Below are positions 19,166-26,997 of a stretch of 64,000 nucleotides of DNA, one piece after another. Within the stretch, counting starts at the first letter, position 1. Every line of letters starts with the position of its first letter. The notes below the pieces were generated by a model. That model was not told where the DNA came from and did no database searches. It saw only the letters and a program-made list of their open reading frames with translations. This stretch comes from Cellulophaga fucicola (GTDB lineage Bacteria; Bacteroidota; Bacteroidia; Flavobacteriales; Flavobacteriaceae), in NCBI RefSeq assembly GCF_900119145.1, contig NZ_FPIY01000001.1, positions 1,337,498 through 1,401,497 of the forward strand, given 5' to 3'. A program made the position numbers and the translations under genes.

Positions 19166-20007
19166 TGGCAAAAAATAAGAAGAGTCCGGACGAAATGTCC
19201 TTTTTAGACCATTTAGAAGAATTAAGATGGCACTTAATTAGATCTACATTAGCAGTAGTTATTATTGGTTGTGTTGCTTTTGCTATGAAAGAATTTATTT
19301 TTGACACAGTCTTATTAGGGCCTAAAAAAATGGATTTTCCAACCTATAAATTCTTTTGCTATATAGCTACATATCTAGGTATGGAATCTAGTTTTTGTGC
19401 CGAATCACTTCCATTTACCATACAAAGTAGAACTATGGCTGGGCAATTTTCTGCTCACATATGGACATCTGTTTGGGCAGGTTTTATAATTGGTTTTCCT
19501 TATATTTTATATGAAATGTGGCGTTTTATTAGCCCAGGTTTGTATGAAAAAGAACGTAACAACTCTAAAGGATTTATTTTTGCTGCATCATTCTTATTTT
19601 TCTCTGGTGTACTTTTTGGTTACTATATTGTAACCCCTTTCTCTATTAACTTTTTAGGTACATACCAAGTTAGTAAGGAAGTTTTAAACGAATTTGATTT
19701 GAGCTCCTTTATATCTACCGTAAAAGCATCTGTTATTGCCTGCGGTATAATGTTTGAGCTACCTATAATTATATACTTTTTAACAAAAGTAGGTTTGGTT
19801 ACTCCAGAAGTGTTAAAGAAACACAGAAAAATAGCTTTGGTAGTTGTATTAATAGTATCTGCTGTTATTACCCCACCAGATGTTGCTAGTCAAATTGTAG
19901 TAACAATACCAGTTCTAATACTATATCAAATTAGTATTTATATTTCTAGAAGAGTATTAAAAAAAGAAGCCAAAAAATTAGGTAAGAATGTCACAAAATC
20001 CAGTTAA
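19165..20007 (+). CDS. tatC: Sec-independent protein translocase subunit TatC
   Basis: 280 residues with the conserved N-terminal MSFLDHLEELRWHLIRS motif and six transmembrane segments; the FxSPGLYEKER element before the third helix is present. TatC recognises twin-arginine signal peptides and, with TatA, moves folded proteins across the inner membrane. No tatA lies next to it. It begins on the last base of kdsD and overlaps the following small gene by 20 bases. There is an insert between the first two helices (CYIATYLGMESSFCAES) as in other Bacteroidota TatC proteins. Confidence 0.95.
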   Translation: MAKNKKSPDEMSFLDHLEELRWHLIRSTLAVVIIGCVAFAMKEFIFDTVLLGPKKMDFPTYKFFCYIATYLGMESSFCAESLPFTIQSRTMAGQFSAHIWTSVWAGFIIGFPYILYEMWRFISPGLYEKERNNSKGFIFAASFLFFSGVLFGYYIVTPFSINFLGTYQVSKEVLNEFDLSSFISTVKASVIACGIMFELPIIIYFLTKVGLVTPEVLKKHRKIALVVVLIVSAVITPPDVASQIVVTIPVLILYQISIYISRRVLKKEAKKLGKNVTKSS

Positions 20008-20344
20008 AGAGTTTAACGATTATCGTTCTAAGATGAATGATAAGATAGTAGCCGATAAAAATAAGGTTATTAATAGAATATTTAATCTAGACACAAATGC
20101 ATACAGCAAAGGTGCCTTAGATGTTAAGACTAAAGAACTACTAGGTTTAGTAGCCTCTGCAGTTTTACGTTGTGATGATTGCGTTAAATATCATTTAGAA
20201 AGTTCGCACAGAGAAGGTGCAAACAAAGAAGAAATTATGGAAACCTTAAGTATTGCAACGCTTGTTGGTGGTAGTATTGTTATACCACATTTAAGACGTG
20301 CACATGAGTACTGGGAAGCTATAGAAGCAAACCACGAAGGTTAA
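19988..20344 (+). CDS. Carboxymuconolactone decarboxylase / AhpD-like protein
   Basis: 118 residues. The CMD fold signature is present: LGLVASAVLRCDDCVKYHLESSHREGANKEEIMETL, with a CxxC (Cys-Asp-Asp-Cys) followed by His, the pattern of AhpD-like peroxidase/disulfide reductases rather than of the true decarboxylase. Its substrate is unknown. The ATG lies inside tatC, overlapping it by 20 bases, so it is expressed together with kdsD and tatC. Confidence 0.85.
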   Translation: MSQNPVKEFNDYRSKMNDKIVADKNKVINRIFNLDTNAYSKGALDVKTKELLGLVASAVLRCDDCVKYHLESSHREGANKEEIMETLSIATLVGGSIVIPHLRRAHEYWEAIEANHEG

Positions 20345-20398
20345 AAAAACCGTAAATCTTCTCTGTTAATAAAAGAATAACTTAGATTTGGATATTCT

Positions 20399-21148
20399 AT
20401 GGAAAAAATGAAGCTTAGTGCAGACAATATTATGAAGTCCTACAAAGGACGTCAAGTAGTTAAAGGCATATCTCTAGAGGTTAACCAAGGAGAAATTGTT
20501 GGACTATTAGGCCCTAATGGTGCAGGTAAAACAACATCTTTTTATATGATTGTTGGACTTGTTAAGCCAAATGGTGGTAATATTTACTTAAATGATAAAA
20601 ATATTACGCAGTTTCCAATGTACAAAAGAGCACAGAACGGAATTGGATATTTAGCACAAGAAGCCTCAGTTTTTCGAAAACTAACAATTGAAAAAAATAT
20701 TTTAAGTGTACTACAGCTTACAAAATTGAGCAAAAAAGAGCAACATATGAAAATGGAGTCTCTTATTGAAGAATTTAGCTTAGGACACATACGTAAAAAC
20801 AGAGGAGATTTACTTTCTGGTGGGGAGCGTAGACGTACAGAGATTGCACGTGCACTTGCTACAGATCCAAAATTTATACTATTAGATGAGCCTTTTGCAG
20901 GGGTAGATCCTGTTGCTGTAGAAGACATACAGCGTATTGTAGCTCAACTAAAAAACAAAAACATAGGCATACTTATTACCGACCATAACGTACAAGAAAC
21001 ACTTGCTATTACAGAGCGATCTTATTTAATGTTTGAAGGTGGTATTTTAAAATCTGGAGAACCTGAAGAATTAGCTGCAGATGAAATGGTAAGACAGGTA
21101 TATCTAGGTCAAAACTTTGAGCTACGTAAAACTAAGTTAGACTTTTAA
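20399..21148 (+). CDS. lptB: Lipopolysaccharide export ABC transporter ATP-binding protein LptB
   Basis: 249 residues. Walker [17 protein letters not shown] (about 38-53), signature [16 protein letters not shown], Walker [14 protein letters not shown] and the switch His in ITDHNVQ are all present, and [13 protein letters not shown] is typical of LptB. It powers extraction of lipopolysaccharide from the inner membrane with LptFG. No other lpt genes are adjacent. A TAGATTTG element (20383-20390) matches the -7 consensus but lies only eight bases from the ATG. The kdsD-tatC-CMD-lptB run makes an envelope-biogenesis group. Confidence 0.94.
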   Translation: MEKMKLSADNIMKSYKGRQVVKGISLEVNQGEIVGLLGPNGAGKTTSFYMIVGLVKPNGGNIYLNDKNITQFPMYKRAQNGIGYLAQEASVFRKLTIEKNILSVLQLTKLSKKEQHMKMESLIEEFSLGHIRKNRGDLLSGGERRRTEIARALATDPKFILLDEPFAGVDPVAVEDIQRIVAQLKNKNIGILITDHNVQETLAITERSYLMFEGGILKSGEPEELAADEMVRQVYLGQNFELRKTKLDF

Positions 21149-21164
21149 AAACCTATTTAATTAC

Positions 21165-21923
21165 CTAAGCCTTAGCTGTTCCGTTTCCTAATTTACTTAC
21201 TACAGAAAGTAATATATATAAAATTATTATTACTGGCACTGCTAAGTATTTTAAGGTTACCAAAAACACGATACACAAAATTAAAAAGATATAGCGTATA
21301 GCATTGTCTTTAAAATTCCACGTTTTAAATTTTAAGGCAAATAAAGGCAAACTACTGTTTAGCAAATAAGTACTTAATACTGTTAACCCTATTAAAAACC
21401 ATTGGTTTAAAATAATGCTATTTAAAAAATCGTTATTTTGATACAGTAAAATTAATGGCATTGCTATAATTAACAATGCGTTTGCTGGTGTTGGCAAACC
21501 AATAAAAGATTCAGTTTGGTTTTCATCAATATTAAATTTAGCTAACCTATAACAAGATCCTAAAGTTATCAAAAAACCTAAAAACGGAATTAGAGAAGAA
21601 AAATTAAATCCTGAAAATTGCATTTCACCTGCAAACATTCCAGAACTCCAACCACCAGTAGTAGCCATTAACAACAGCTTATACATTACCAATCCTGGCA
21701 CTACTCCACTTGTTACCATATCTGCTAAAGAATCTAGCTGCAATCCTAATTCACTTTTTACATTTAGCATACGAGCTGCAAAACCATCAAAAAAGTCAAA
21801 AAATATACCTAAAAAAACAAATAACGCAACCATCTCAAAAAGACCGTGTACAGCAAAAAGAACAGCTAAACAGCCACAGAATAAATTTAATAATGTAATT
21901 AGGTTAGGTATATGCTTTTTCAT
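21165..21923 (-). CDS. pssA: CDP-diacylglycerol--serine O-phosphatidyltransferase
   Basis: 252 residues, multi-pass membrane protein. The CDP-alcohol phosphotransferase signature DGxxAR-x8-GxxxDxxxD is complete: FDGFAARMLNV then GLQLDSLADMV (about 45-72). It makes phosphatidylserine, the precursor of phosphatidylethanolamine. The N-terminus MKKHIPNLITLLNLFCGC matches the bacterial type II (membrane) enzymes. It is convergent with lptB (16 bases apart) and divergent from the DUF4105 gene. Confidence 0.9.
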   Translation of the reverse strand: MKKHIPNLITLLNLFCGCLAVLFAVHGLFEMVALFVFLGIFFDFFDGFAARMLNVKSELGLQLDSLADMVTSGVVPGLVMYKLLLMATTGGWSSGMFAGEMQFSGFNFSSLIPFLGFLITLGSCYRLAKFNIDENQTESFIGLPTPANALLIIAMPLILLYQNNDFLNSIILNQWFLIGLTVLSTYLLNSSLPLFALKFKTWNFKDNAIRYIFLILCIVFLVTLKYLAVPVIIILYILLSVVSKLGNGTAKA

Positions 21924-22018
21924 TTGTATACTAATTTAGGTAAACGTTATACTAAACAAACTTTACAAGATAATATAGCCTGTTAGTTTTCGTAAAAATA
22001 GTATTTCTTTAAAAATTA

Positions 22019-22040
22019 CAGCTTAAAAAGCTGCTTTTTT
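22019..22040 (+). other. Short hairpin with T-run upstream of the DUF4105 gene
   Basis: CAGCTT-AAA-AAGCTG followed by CTTTTTT. It has a terminator form on the plus strand, but no plus-strand gene ends here; it lies between the divergent pssA and DUF4105 genes. It could attenuate or be accidental. Confidence 0.3.
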
Positions 22041-22077
22041 AAAAAGCATAGGTCTGTTCTGCTATTTTGTTCGATAT

Positions 22078-23286
22078 TTGTTCTTCCTAAAATCAATAAA
22101 ATTGAAAAATTACATTAAAACAATCATTTTTATATTTCTATTGGGTAGTTATAGTATTGTTTTTTCTCAAAACAATACTATTTCTAAAAATGCACAAATT
22201 AGCATTTTAACCTGTGGTTCTGGAAGCGAACTCTATTCTACTTTTGGCCATAGTGCCATTAGAATTTGGGATCCAGTTACTAGAACAGACAATATATACA
22301 ACTATGGTATTTTCGATTTTAATGCACCTAATTTTTATTTAAATTTTGTAAAAGGAAAACTACTGTTTAAGGTTAACAAACAAGATTTTTCAAGGTTTTT
22401 ATACGAGTATCAATATGACAAAAGGTCTGTTAAAGAACAGGTCTTGAACCTTAATTATACTCAAAAAGAACAACTATACAATTATTTAGAAAAAAACGTA
22501 AAGCCAGAAAATAGAGATTATTTATATGATTACCTATACAACAACTGCGCAACTAAAATAATAGGTGTTTTAAATTCTTCCTTAGGAAAGGATTTAAGTT
22601 TAAAAGAAGATCACTTAACAGAAAAATATACGTTTAGACAATTGTTAGATCAAAAACTAACAACAAACACTTGGTCAAGTTTTGGCATAGATTTAGCTCT
22701 AGGTTCAAGAATAGATAAAAAGGCAACAGCATTACAGCATACTTTTTTACCAGATTACGTATGGTCGCAACTAGAGAATAGTACTATTAAAGGAGAACCT
22801 TTGGTATTGTCTAACAGGTCTATATTAAAAGAAGAAGTAAAAGTAAAAAGCATTAATTTTTTGGTTACGCCATTCTTTTGGGTTTTTCTACTCCTTGCAG
22901 TAGTTTTATTTATAACTTATATGGATTTTAAAAATCATTTATGGTCTAAATGGTTAGACGGCATTTTACTTTTTGTTACCGGCATTTCAGGCTTAGTATT
23001 AACGCTACTATGGTTTGCTACAGACCATACTGCAACTGCTAACAACTATAATTTACTGTGGGTTGTTCCTTTTAACTTGGTGGCTCTTTATTTTATTTTT
23101 CGCAAAAAAGATTCAGCCTTAATAATACACAAATACAGTATATTTTTACTTATATTATTACTAGTAGTACCAATTATACAATTAACAGGAGTTCAAAAAT
23201 TTCATCCTGCATTTATACCTGTATTACTATCACTTGCCATTAGATATATTTTTATATGGTACAAAACAAAAAATAACAAAAACTAG
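22078..23286 (+). CDS. DUF4105 (Lnb N-terminal periplasmic domain) membrane protein
   Basis: 402 residues. After a signal peptide ending VFSQ the DUF4105 domain (about 40-190) has the conserved LTCGSGSELYSTFGHSAIRI and a Cys in YNNCATKI; the C-terminal part has five hydrophobic segments (about 260-395), so the domain faces the periplasm. Bacteroidota genomes often carry this protein; the domain occurs next to lacto-N-biosidase but its own activity is unknown. The frame opens with TTG at 22078; a second TTG at 22099 gives a more usual signal-peptide start (MKNYIKTIIFIFLL), so the start is uncertain by seven codons. The ABC-F gene follows after three bases. Confidence 0.83.
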   Translation: MFFLKSIKLKNYIKTIIFIFLLGSYSIVFSQNNTISKNAQISILTCGSGSELYSTFGHSAIRIWDPVTRTDNIYNYGIFDFNAPNFYLNFVKGKLLFKVNKQDFSRFLYEYQYDKRSVKEQVLNLNYTQKEQLYNYLEKNVKPENRDYLYDYLYNNCATKIIGVLNSSLGKDLSLKEDHLTEKYTFRQLLDQKLTTNTWSSFGIDLALGSRIDKKATALQHTFLPDYVWSQLENSTIKGEPLVLSNRSILKEEVKVKSINFLVTPFFWVFLLLAVVLFITYMDFKNHLWSKWLDGILLFVTGISGLVLTLLWFATDHTATANNYNLLWVVPFNLVALYFIFRKKDSALIIHKYSIFLLILLLVVPIIQLTGVQKFHPAFIPVLLSLAIRYIFIWYKTKNNKN

Positions 23287-23289
23287 CAA

Positions 23290-25164
23290 ATGAACCTACT
23301 TACGGTTGAAAACATATCAAAATCTTACGGAGAACACGCTCTATTTTCAGACATTTCTTTTGGCGTTAACAAAGATCAAAAAATTGCCTTAATAGCTAAA
23401 AATGGAAGTGGAAAAACCTCTATACTAAATATATTGTCTGGAAAAGATACTCCAGATAGCGGACAAGTGAATTACAGAAAAGGGGTTAGAGTTTCATTTT
23501 TAGAGCAAGAGCCTAATATGAATCCTGACTTAACTATTGAAGAAACCATTTTTGCCTCTGACAACGAGATTTTAACAGTTATTTCTAATTATGAAAAAGC
23601 GTTAGCTAACCCAGAAGATGCAGATAAATATCAATTAGCTTTTGATGCTATGGATAGGTTTGAGGCTTGGGATTTTGAAACACAATACAAGCAAATTTTA
23701 TCAAAACTTAAGTTAGATGATGTTAGCTTAAATGTTGGTTTACTTTCTGGTGGACAAAAAAAGCGTTTAGCTATGGCAGACGCACTTATAAACAAACCAG
23801 ATTTATTAATTTTAGATGAACCTACCAACCACTTGGATCTAGAGATGATAGAGTGGTTAGAAGAATATTTTGCTAAAGAAAATATTACCCTTTTTATGGT
23901 TACCCATGACCGTTACTTTTTAGAACGTGTCTGTAACGAAATTATAGAGCTAGATAACAACACTCTTTACCCATACAAAGGCAATTACTCTTATTATTTA
24001 GAAAAAAAAGAAGCACGTATTACACAAGAGGCTGTAGAGCAACATAAATCTAAACTTTTATATAAAAAAGAATTAGGTTGGATGCGTAAACAACCTAAAG
24101 CACGTACAACAAAATCTAAATCTAGAATTGACGATTTTAACGATATTAAAGCCAAAGCTCAACAACGCAGACAAGAACACAAAGTTGAGTTAGAAATTAA
24201 TATGGAACGTATGGGTAGTAAAATTATGGAGCTTGTAAAAATCTCTAAAGCATACCCAAACAAGCCTATTTTAGACAAATACGAATACAACTTTTTAAAA
24301 GGAGAACGCATAGGTATCATTGGCAAAAATGGAACCGGGAAATCTACGTTTCTAAACATATTAACCGGCACAGACCAACCAGATAGCGGTAAAGTAATTG
24401 TTGGTGAAACAATTAAATTTGGTTATTATACACAAAAAGGTATCAAAATAAAAGAAGGTCAGAAAGTTATAGATGTTATACGTGAGTTTGGAGATTATAT
24501 TCCGCTTAAAAAAGGACATCAAATTTCTGCTCAACAATTATTAGAACGCTTTTTGTTTGATAGAAAAAAACAATACGATTTTGTTGAAAAACTAAGTGGT
24601 GGCGAGCGTAAAAGACTGTACTTATGTACCATTCTTATACAAAACCCTAATTTTCTTATTCTAGATGAACCTACAAACGATTTAGACATTGTAACATTAA
24701 ATGTTTTAGAAAGTTTTTTAATGGATTTTCCAGGTTGTCTATTGGTGGTATCTCATGATAGGTATTTTATGGATAAGATAGTAGATCACTTACTTGTTTT
24801 TAGAGGCAATGCTGTTATTGAAGATTTCCCTGGAAACTATTCGGACTTTAGATCTTATGAAGATAGTGTTGTTATAGAAAACAGAGAAACCAAAGAAAAG
24901 GAAGTTAAAGCAGATAAAAAGTCTTGGAAAACTGAAACCAAAACGAATAAACTCTCTTTTGAAGAACAAAAAGAATACAACAATATAGAAAACAAGATTA
25001 AAAAACTAGAAGAGAAAAAAGTAACATTACAAAATAAATTCTCTGATGCTAGTCTTAGTGGTGAAGAGATAGATAAACTATCTAAAGACTTACAAGAAGT
25101 TATAGACGAGATTGAAACAAAAACAGAGCGTTGGTTTCAGCTTTCTGCTATTGTAGAAGGTTAA
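23290..25164 (+). CDS. ABC-F family ATPase (Uup-like)
   Basis: 624 residues, two ABC domains without membrane segments. First domain: Walker A AKNGSGKTS, signature LLSGGQKKRLAMA, Walker B LLILDEPTNHLD; second: GKNGTGKSTF, LSGGERKRLYLC, FLILDEPTNDLD. A C-terminal coiled coil (about 545-620) resembles that of Uup. ABC-F proteins act on the ribosome or, for Uup, in ribosome assembly and transposon precise excision. It lies between the DUF4105 gene and the reduced methyltransferase-like gene, in one operon. Confidence 0.92.
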   Translation: MNLLTVENISKSYGEHALFSDISFGVNKDQKIALIAKNGSGKTSILNILSGKDTPDSGQVNYRKGVRVSFLEQEPNMNPDLTIEETIFASDNEILTVISNYEKALANPEDADKYQLAFDAMDRFEAWDFETQYKQILSKLKLDDVSLNVGLLSGGQKKRLAMADALINKPDLLILDEPTNHLDLEMIEWLEEYFAKENITLFMVTHDRYFLERVCNEIIELDNNTLYPYKGNYSYYLEKKEARITQEAVEQHKSKLLYKKELGWMRKQPKARTTKSKSRIDDFNDIKAKAQQRRQEHKVELEINMERMGSKIMELVKISKAYPNKPILDKYEYNFLKGERIGIIGKNGTGKSTFLNILTGTDQPDSGKVIVGETIKFGYYTQKGIKIKEGQKVIDVIREFGDYIPLKKGHQISAQQLLERFLFDRKKQYDFVEKLSGGERKRLYLCTILIQNPNFLILDEPTNDLDIVTLNVLESFLMDFPGCLLVVSHDRYFMDKIVDHLLVFRGNAVIEDFPGNYSDFRSYEDSVVIENRETKEKEVKADKKSWKTETKTNKLSFEEQKEYNNIENKIKKLEEKKVTLQNKFSDASLSGEEIDKLSKDLQEVIDEIETKTERWFQLSAIVEG

Positions 25165-25176
25165 TTGTTTTTTAGT

Positions 25177-25659
25177 ATGTTTCAATTTATTGCACATCTA
25201 CGTTTTTTTGCAAAAGCAACTAATCAACATGGCGTACACTCTCCTTTTATATACAATTACGTAACAAAGTGTTTGTATATAAAGGGAAAGTTACATCAAC
25301 AAAAAAACAAAAATGTTTTATTAAAGAGTATTGCTTACTTTAATCCTGAAACAGCTTTTATAGCTTCAGAAGACATTAAAAAAATAATACAAAAAGTAAA
25401 AACAAAGCTTAATTTTACGAGTAGCACTGTTGACTTAGCTTGTTTAGAACTACCCAACCTAAAAGAGTTTAATACTATAAAGTATCATAATAACACTATG
25501 GTTTTTATAGACAAAATTTATACAAACAAGGAGTCTTTAGAAGCTTGGGAACAGATAAAAAAATTAAAAAAAGTTACAGTAACCGTAGACTTATTCTATT
25601 GCGCTATTGTCTTTTTTAGAAAAGAACAAGCAAAAGAACATTTTAAAATTAGAATATAA
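25177..25659 (+). CDS. Reduced methyltransferase-like protein (SAM-binding core apparently lost)
   Basis: 160 residues from the ATG at 25177 (a TTG at 25165 would add four). The N-terminus FAKATNQHGVHSPFIYNYVTKCLY and the C-terminus EAWEQIKKLKKVTVTVDLF with VFFRKEQAKEHFKIRI match, as I recall them, the two ends of a flavobacterial class I SAM-dependent methyltransferase of about 230-240 residues. The stretch between lacks a Gly-rich SAM-binding motif; it is replaced by a shorter, lysine-rich sequence. The reading frame is intact, so this is either a remodelled protein or decay in progress. It directly follows the ABC-F gene. Confidence 0.65.
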   Translation: MFQFIAHLRFFAKATNQHGVHSPFIYNYVTKCLYIKGKLHQQKNKNVLLKSIAYFNPETAFIASEDIKKIIQKVKTKLNFTSSTVDLACLELPNLKEFNTIKYHNNTMVFIDKIYTNKESLEAWEQIKKLKKVTVTVDLFYCAIVFFRKEQAKEHFKIRI

Positions 25660-25691
25660 TACTGTATTTTTAAATTCAGAATATACTTATA

Positions 25692-25823
25692 ATGGACAAT
25701 ACTATTTTTATAATTGGCGGTATAGCACTTGTATTATTTTTAGTCATAAATCTTAGAAATAAGAAAAAAACTAAAGATAGAAAGTCGCGTAAATTTATGG
25801 ACAACTATAAACGTAAAGAATAA
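25692..25823 (+). CDS. 43-residue single-pass membrane protein
   Basis: MDNTIFIIGGIALVLFLVIN forms one transmembrane helix, followed by a very basic tail (NLRNKKKTKDRKSRKFMDNYKRKE shortened here: rich in Lys and Arg). It sits alone in the 200-base gap between the methyltransferase-like gene and the adenosyltransferase gene, on the same strand, with an intact ATG and stop. The positive-inside rule puts the tail in the cytoplasm. Function unknown. Confidence 0.6.
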   Translation: MDNTIFIIGGIALVLFLVINLRNKKKTKDRKSRKFMDNYKRKE

Positions 25824-25861
25824 TTAGTTTAGAGATTAAATAAGAAAATTATAAAAAGCCA

Positions 25862-26437
25862 ATGAAAATATATACAAAGACAGGAGACAAAGGCACTACT
25901 GCCCTATTTGGTGGTACTAGAGTACCTAAGCATCATTTACGTATAGAATCTTATGGTACTATAGATGAGCTTAACTCTTGGATGGGGCTAATACGCGATC
26001 AAGAAATACACAACCATTATAAAGATATTATTGCTACTATACAAGATAAACTATTTACCGTTGGTGCTGTTTTAGCAACAGATCCTGATAAAATGGTATT
26101 AAAAAATGGAAAAGAGCGTTTAAATATTGAAAAAATTAGCAATGCAGATATAGAATTGCTAGAGATAGAGATGGATAAAATGAATGAAGCATTGCCACAA
26201 ATGACACATTTTATTTTACCAGGAGGACACACAACCGTGTCATACTGTCATATAGCACGCACAGTTTGTCGTAGAGCAGAACGTTTAGCATCTCATTTAA
26301 ACGAAAATGAACCTTTTGAAGCAAATGTTTTGTCATTTATCAATAGATTATCCGACTATCTATTTGTATTGGCTAGAAAATTATCAAAAGATTTGGATGC
26401 AAATGAAATAAAATGGATTCCAGAGAAAAAAGACTAA
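25862..26437 (+). CDS. Cob(I)yrinic acid a,c-diamide adenosyltransferase (PduO type)
   Basis: 191 residues. N-terminal TKTGDKGTTALFGGTRV binds ATP and RTVCRRAERL with the nearby conserved residues forms the trimer active site; both are typical of PduO/MMAB-type adenosyltransferases. It makes adenosylcobalamin, the cofactor of methylmalonyl-CoA mutase. MeaB, the mutase chaperone, is encoded 11 kb away at 37142, and an acyl-CoA carboxylase is at the left edge, so all three fit the propionyl-CoA/methylmalonyl-CoA route. Confidence 0.92.
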   Translation: MKIYTKTGDKGTTALFGGTRVPKHHLRIESYGTIDELNSWMGLIRDQEIHNHYKDIIATIQDKLFTVGAVLATDPDKMVLKNGKERLNIEKISNADIELLEIEMDKMNEALPQMTHFILPGGHTTVSYCHIARTVCRRAERLASHLNENEPFEANVLSFINRLSDYLFVLARKLSKDLDANEIKWIPEKKD

Positions 26438-26516
26438 TATTTCTATTTTTTTTACGTTATCAACATATTGAATATCAACTATTTTAAAAAAATAAATTAA
26501 AAAAGTTAAAAAAAGC

Positions 26517-26546
26517 TTGCTTTTGTTGTCTAAAAATTTATTTTTG
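26517..26546 (+). promoter_or_regulatory. Promoter of the DUF2795 gene
   Basis: TTG at 26517-26519, 19 bases, then TATTTTTG at 26539-26546. This matches the flavobacterial consensus TTG-N17-23-TAnnTTTG and predicts a start near 26553, about 20 bases before the ATG at 26572. Confidence 0.65.
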
Positions 26547-26571
26547 CAAAAAATTAAAATTAACTATTACC

Positions 26572-26796
26572 ATGTATTGGACATTAGAACTAGCATCTTA
26601 CTTAAGTGATGCGCCTTGGCCAGCAACCAAAGATGAATTAATAGATTACGCAATTAGAACTGGTGCACCTTTAGAAGTTGTAGAGAATTTACAGTCTATG
26701 GAAGAAGAAGGCGGAGAAATCTATGAGTCTATTGAAGAAATTTGGCCAGACTACCCAACAGAAGAAGATTACCTCTGGAATGAGGATGAGTATTAA
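26572..26796 (+). CDS. DUF2795 small acidic protein
   Basis: 74 residues, no signal peptide. It contains ELASYLSDAPWPATKDELIDYAIRTGAPLEVVENL, the DUF2795 helical domain, followed by an acidic tail ending in EDYLWNEDEY. In Bacteroidota this is a widely conserved single-copy small protein of unknown function. It stands alone as a monocistronic gene between its own promoter and a terminator. Confidence 0.85.
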   Translation: MYWTLELASYLSDAPWPATKDELIDYAIRTGAPLEVVENLQSMEEEGGEIYESIEEIWPDYPTEEDYLWNEDEY

Positions 26797-26812
26797 ATAA
26801 CAGAATTACATT

Positions 26813-26841
26813 AAAAAAGTCTCCTTGGAGGCTTTTTTTTT
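26813..26841 (+). terminator. Rho-independent terminator after the DUF2795 gene
   Basis: Hairpin of AAAAAAGTCTCC and GGAGGCTTTTTT (one G-T pair) with loop TT, followed by a long T-run, 16 bases after the stop codon. The secA promoter overlaps it. Confidence 0.75.
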
Positions 26842-26997
26842 ATGTAATTTTGGCAGACGCCGAGTGGTATTTCCTTGTTTTTAAAAACTGGAATACCTTT
26901 TGCGTAAGAAAATACATTCCGCAGTTTTACGGAACATTAATCTAAATAGTTATGTCTGTTTATCCTTAGACAGCAAACTTTATAAATTACATAATAT
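26825..26997 (+). promoter_or_regulatory. secA promoter and structured leader
   Basis: TTG (26825-26827), 17 bases, TAATTTTG (26845-26852) match the flavobacterial promoter consensus. The predicted leader of about 140 nt holds three hairpins: GGTATTTCC/GGAATACC (26866-26897, one bulge), TTCCG/CGGAA (26917-26934) and TGTCT/AGACA (26953-26972). No ORF is visible in it. This may be a regulatory leader for secA; structure and function are inferred. Confidence 0.5.
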
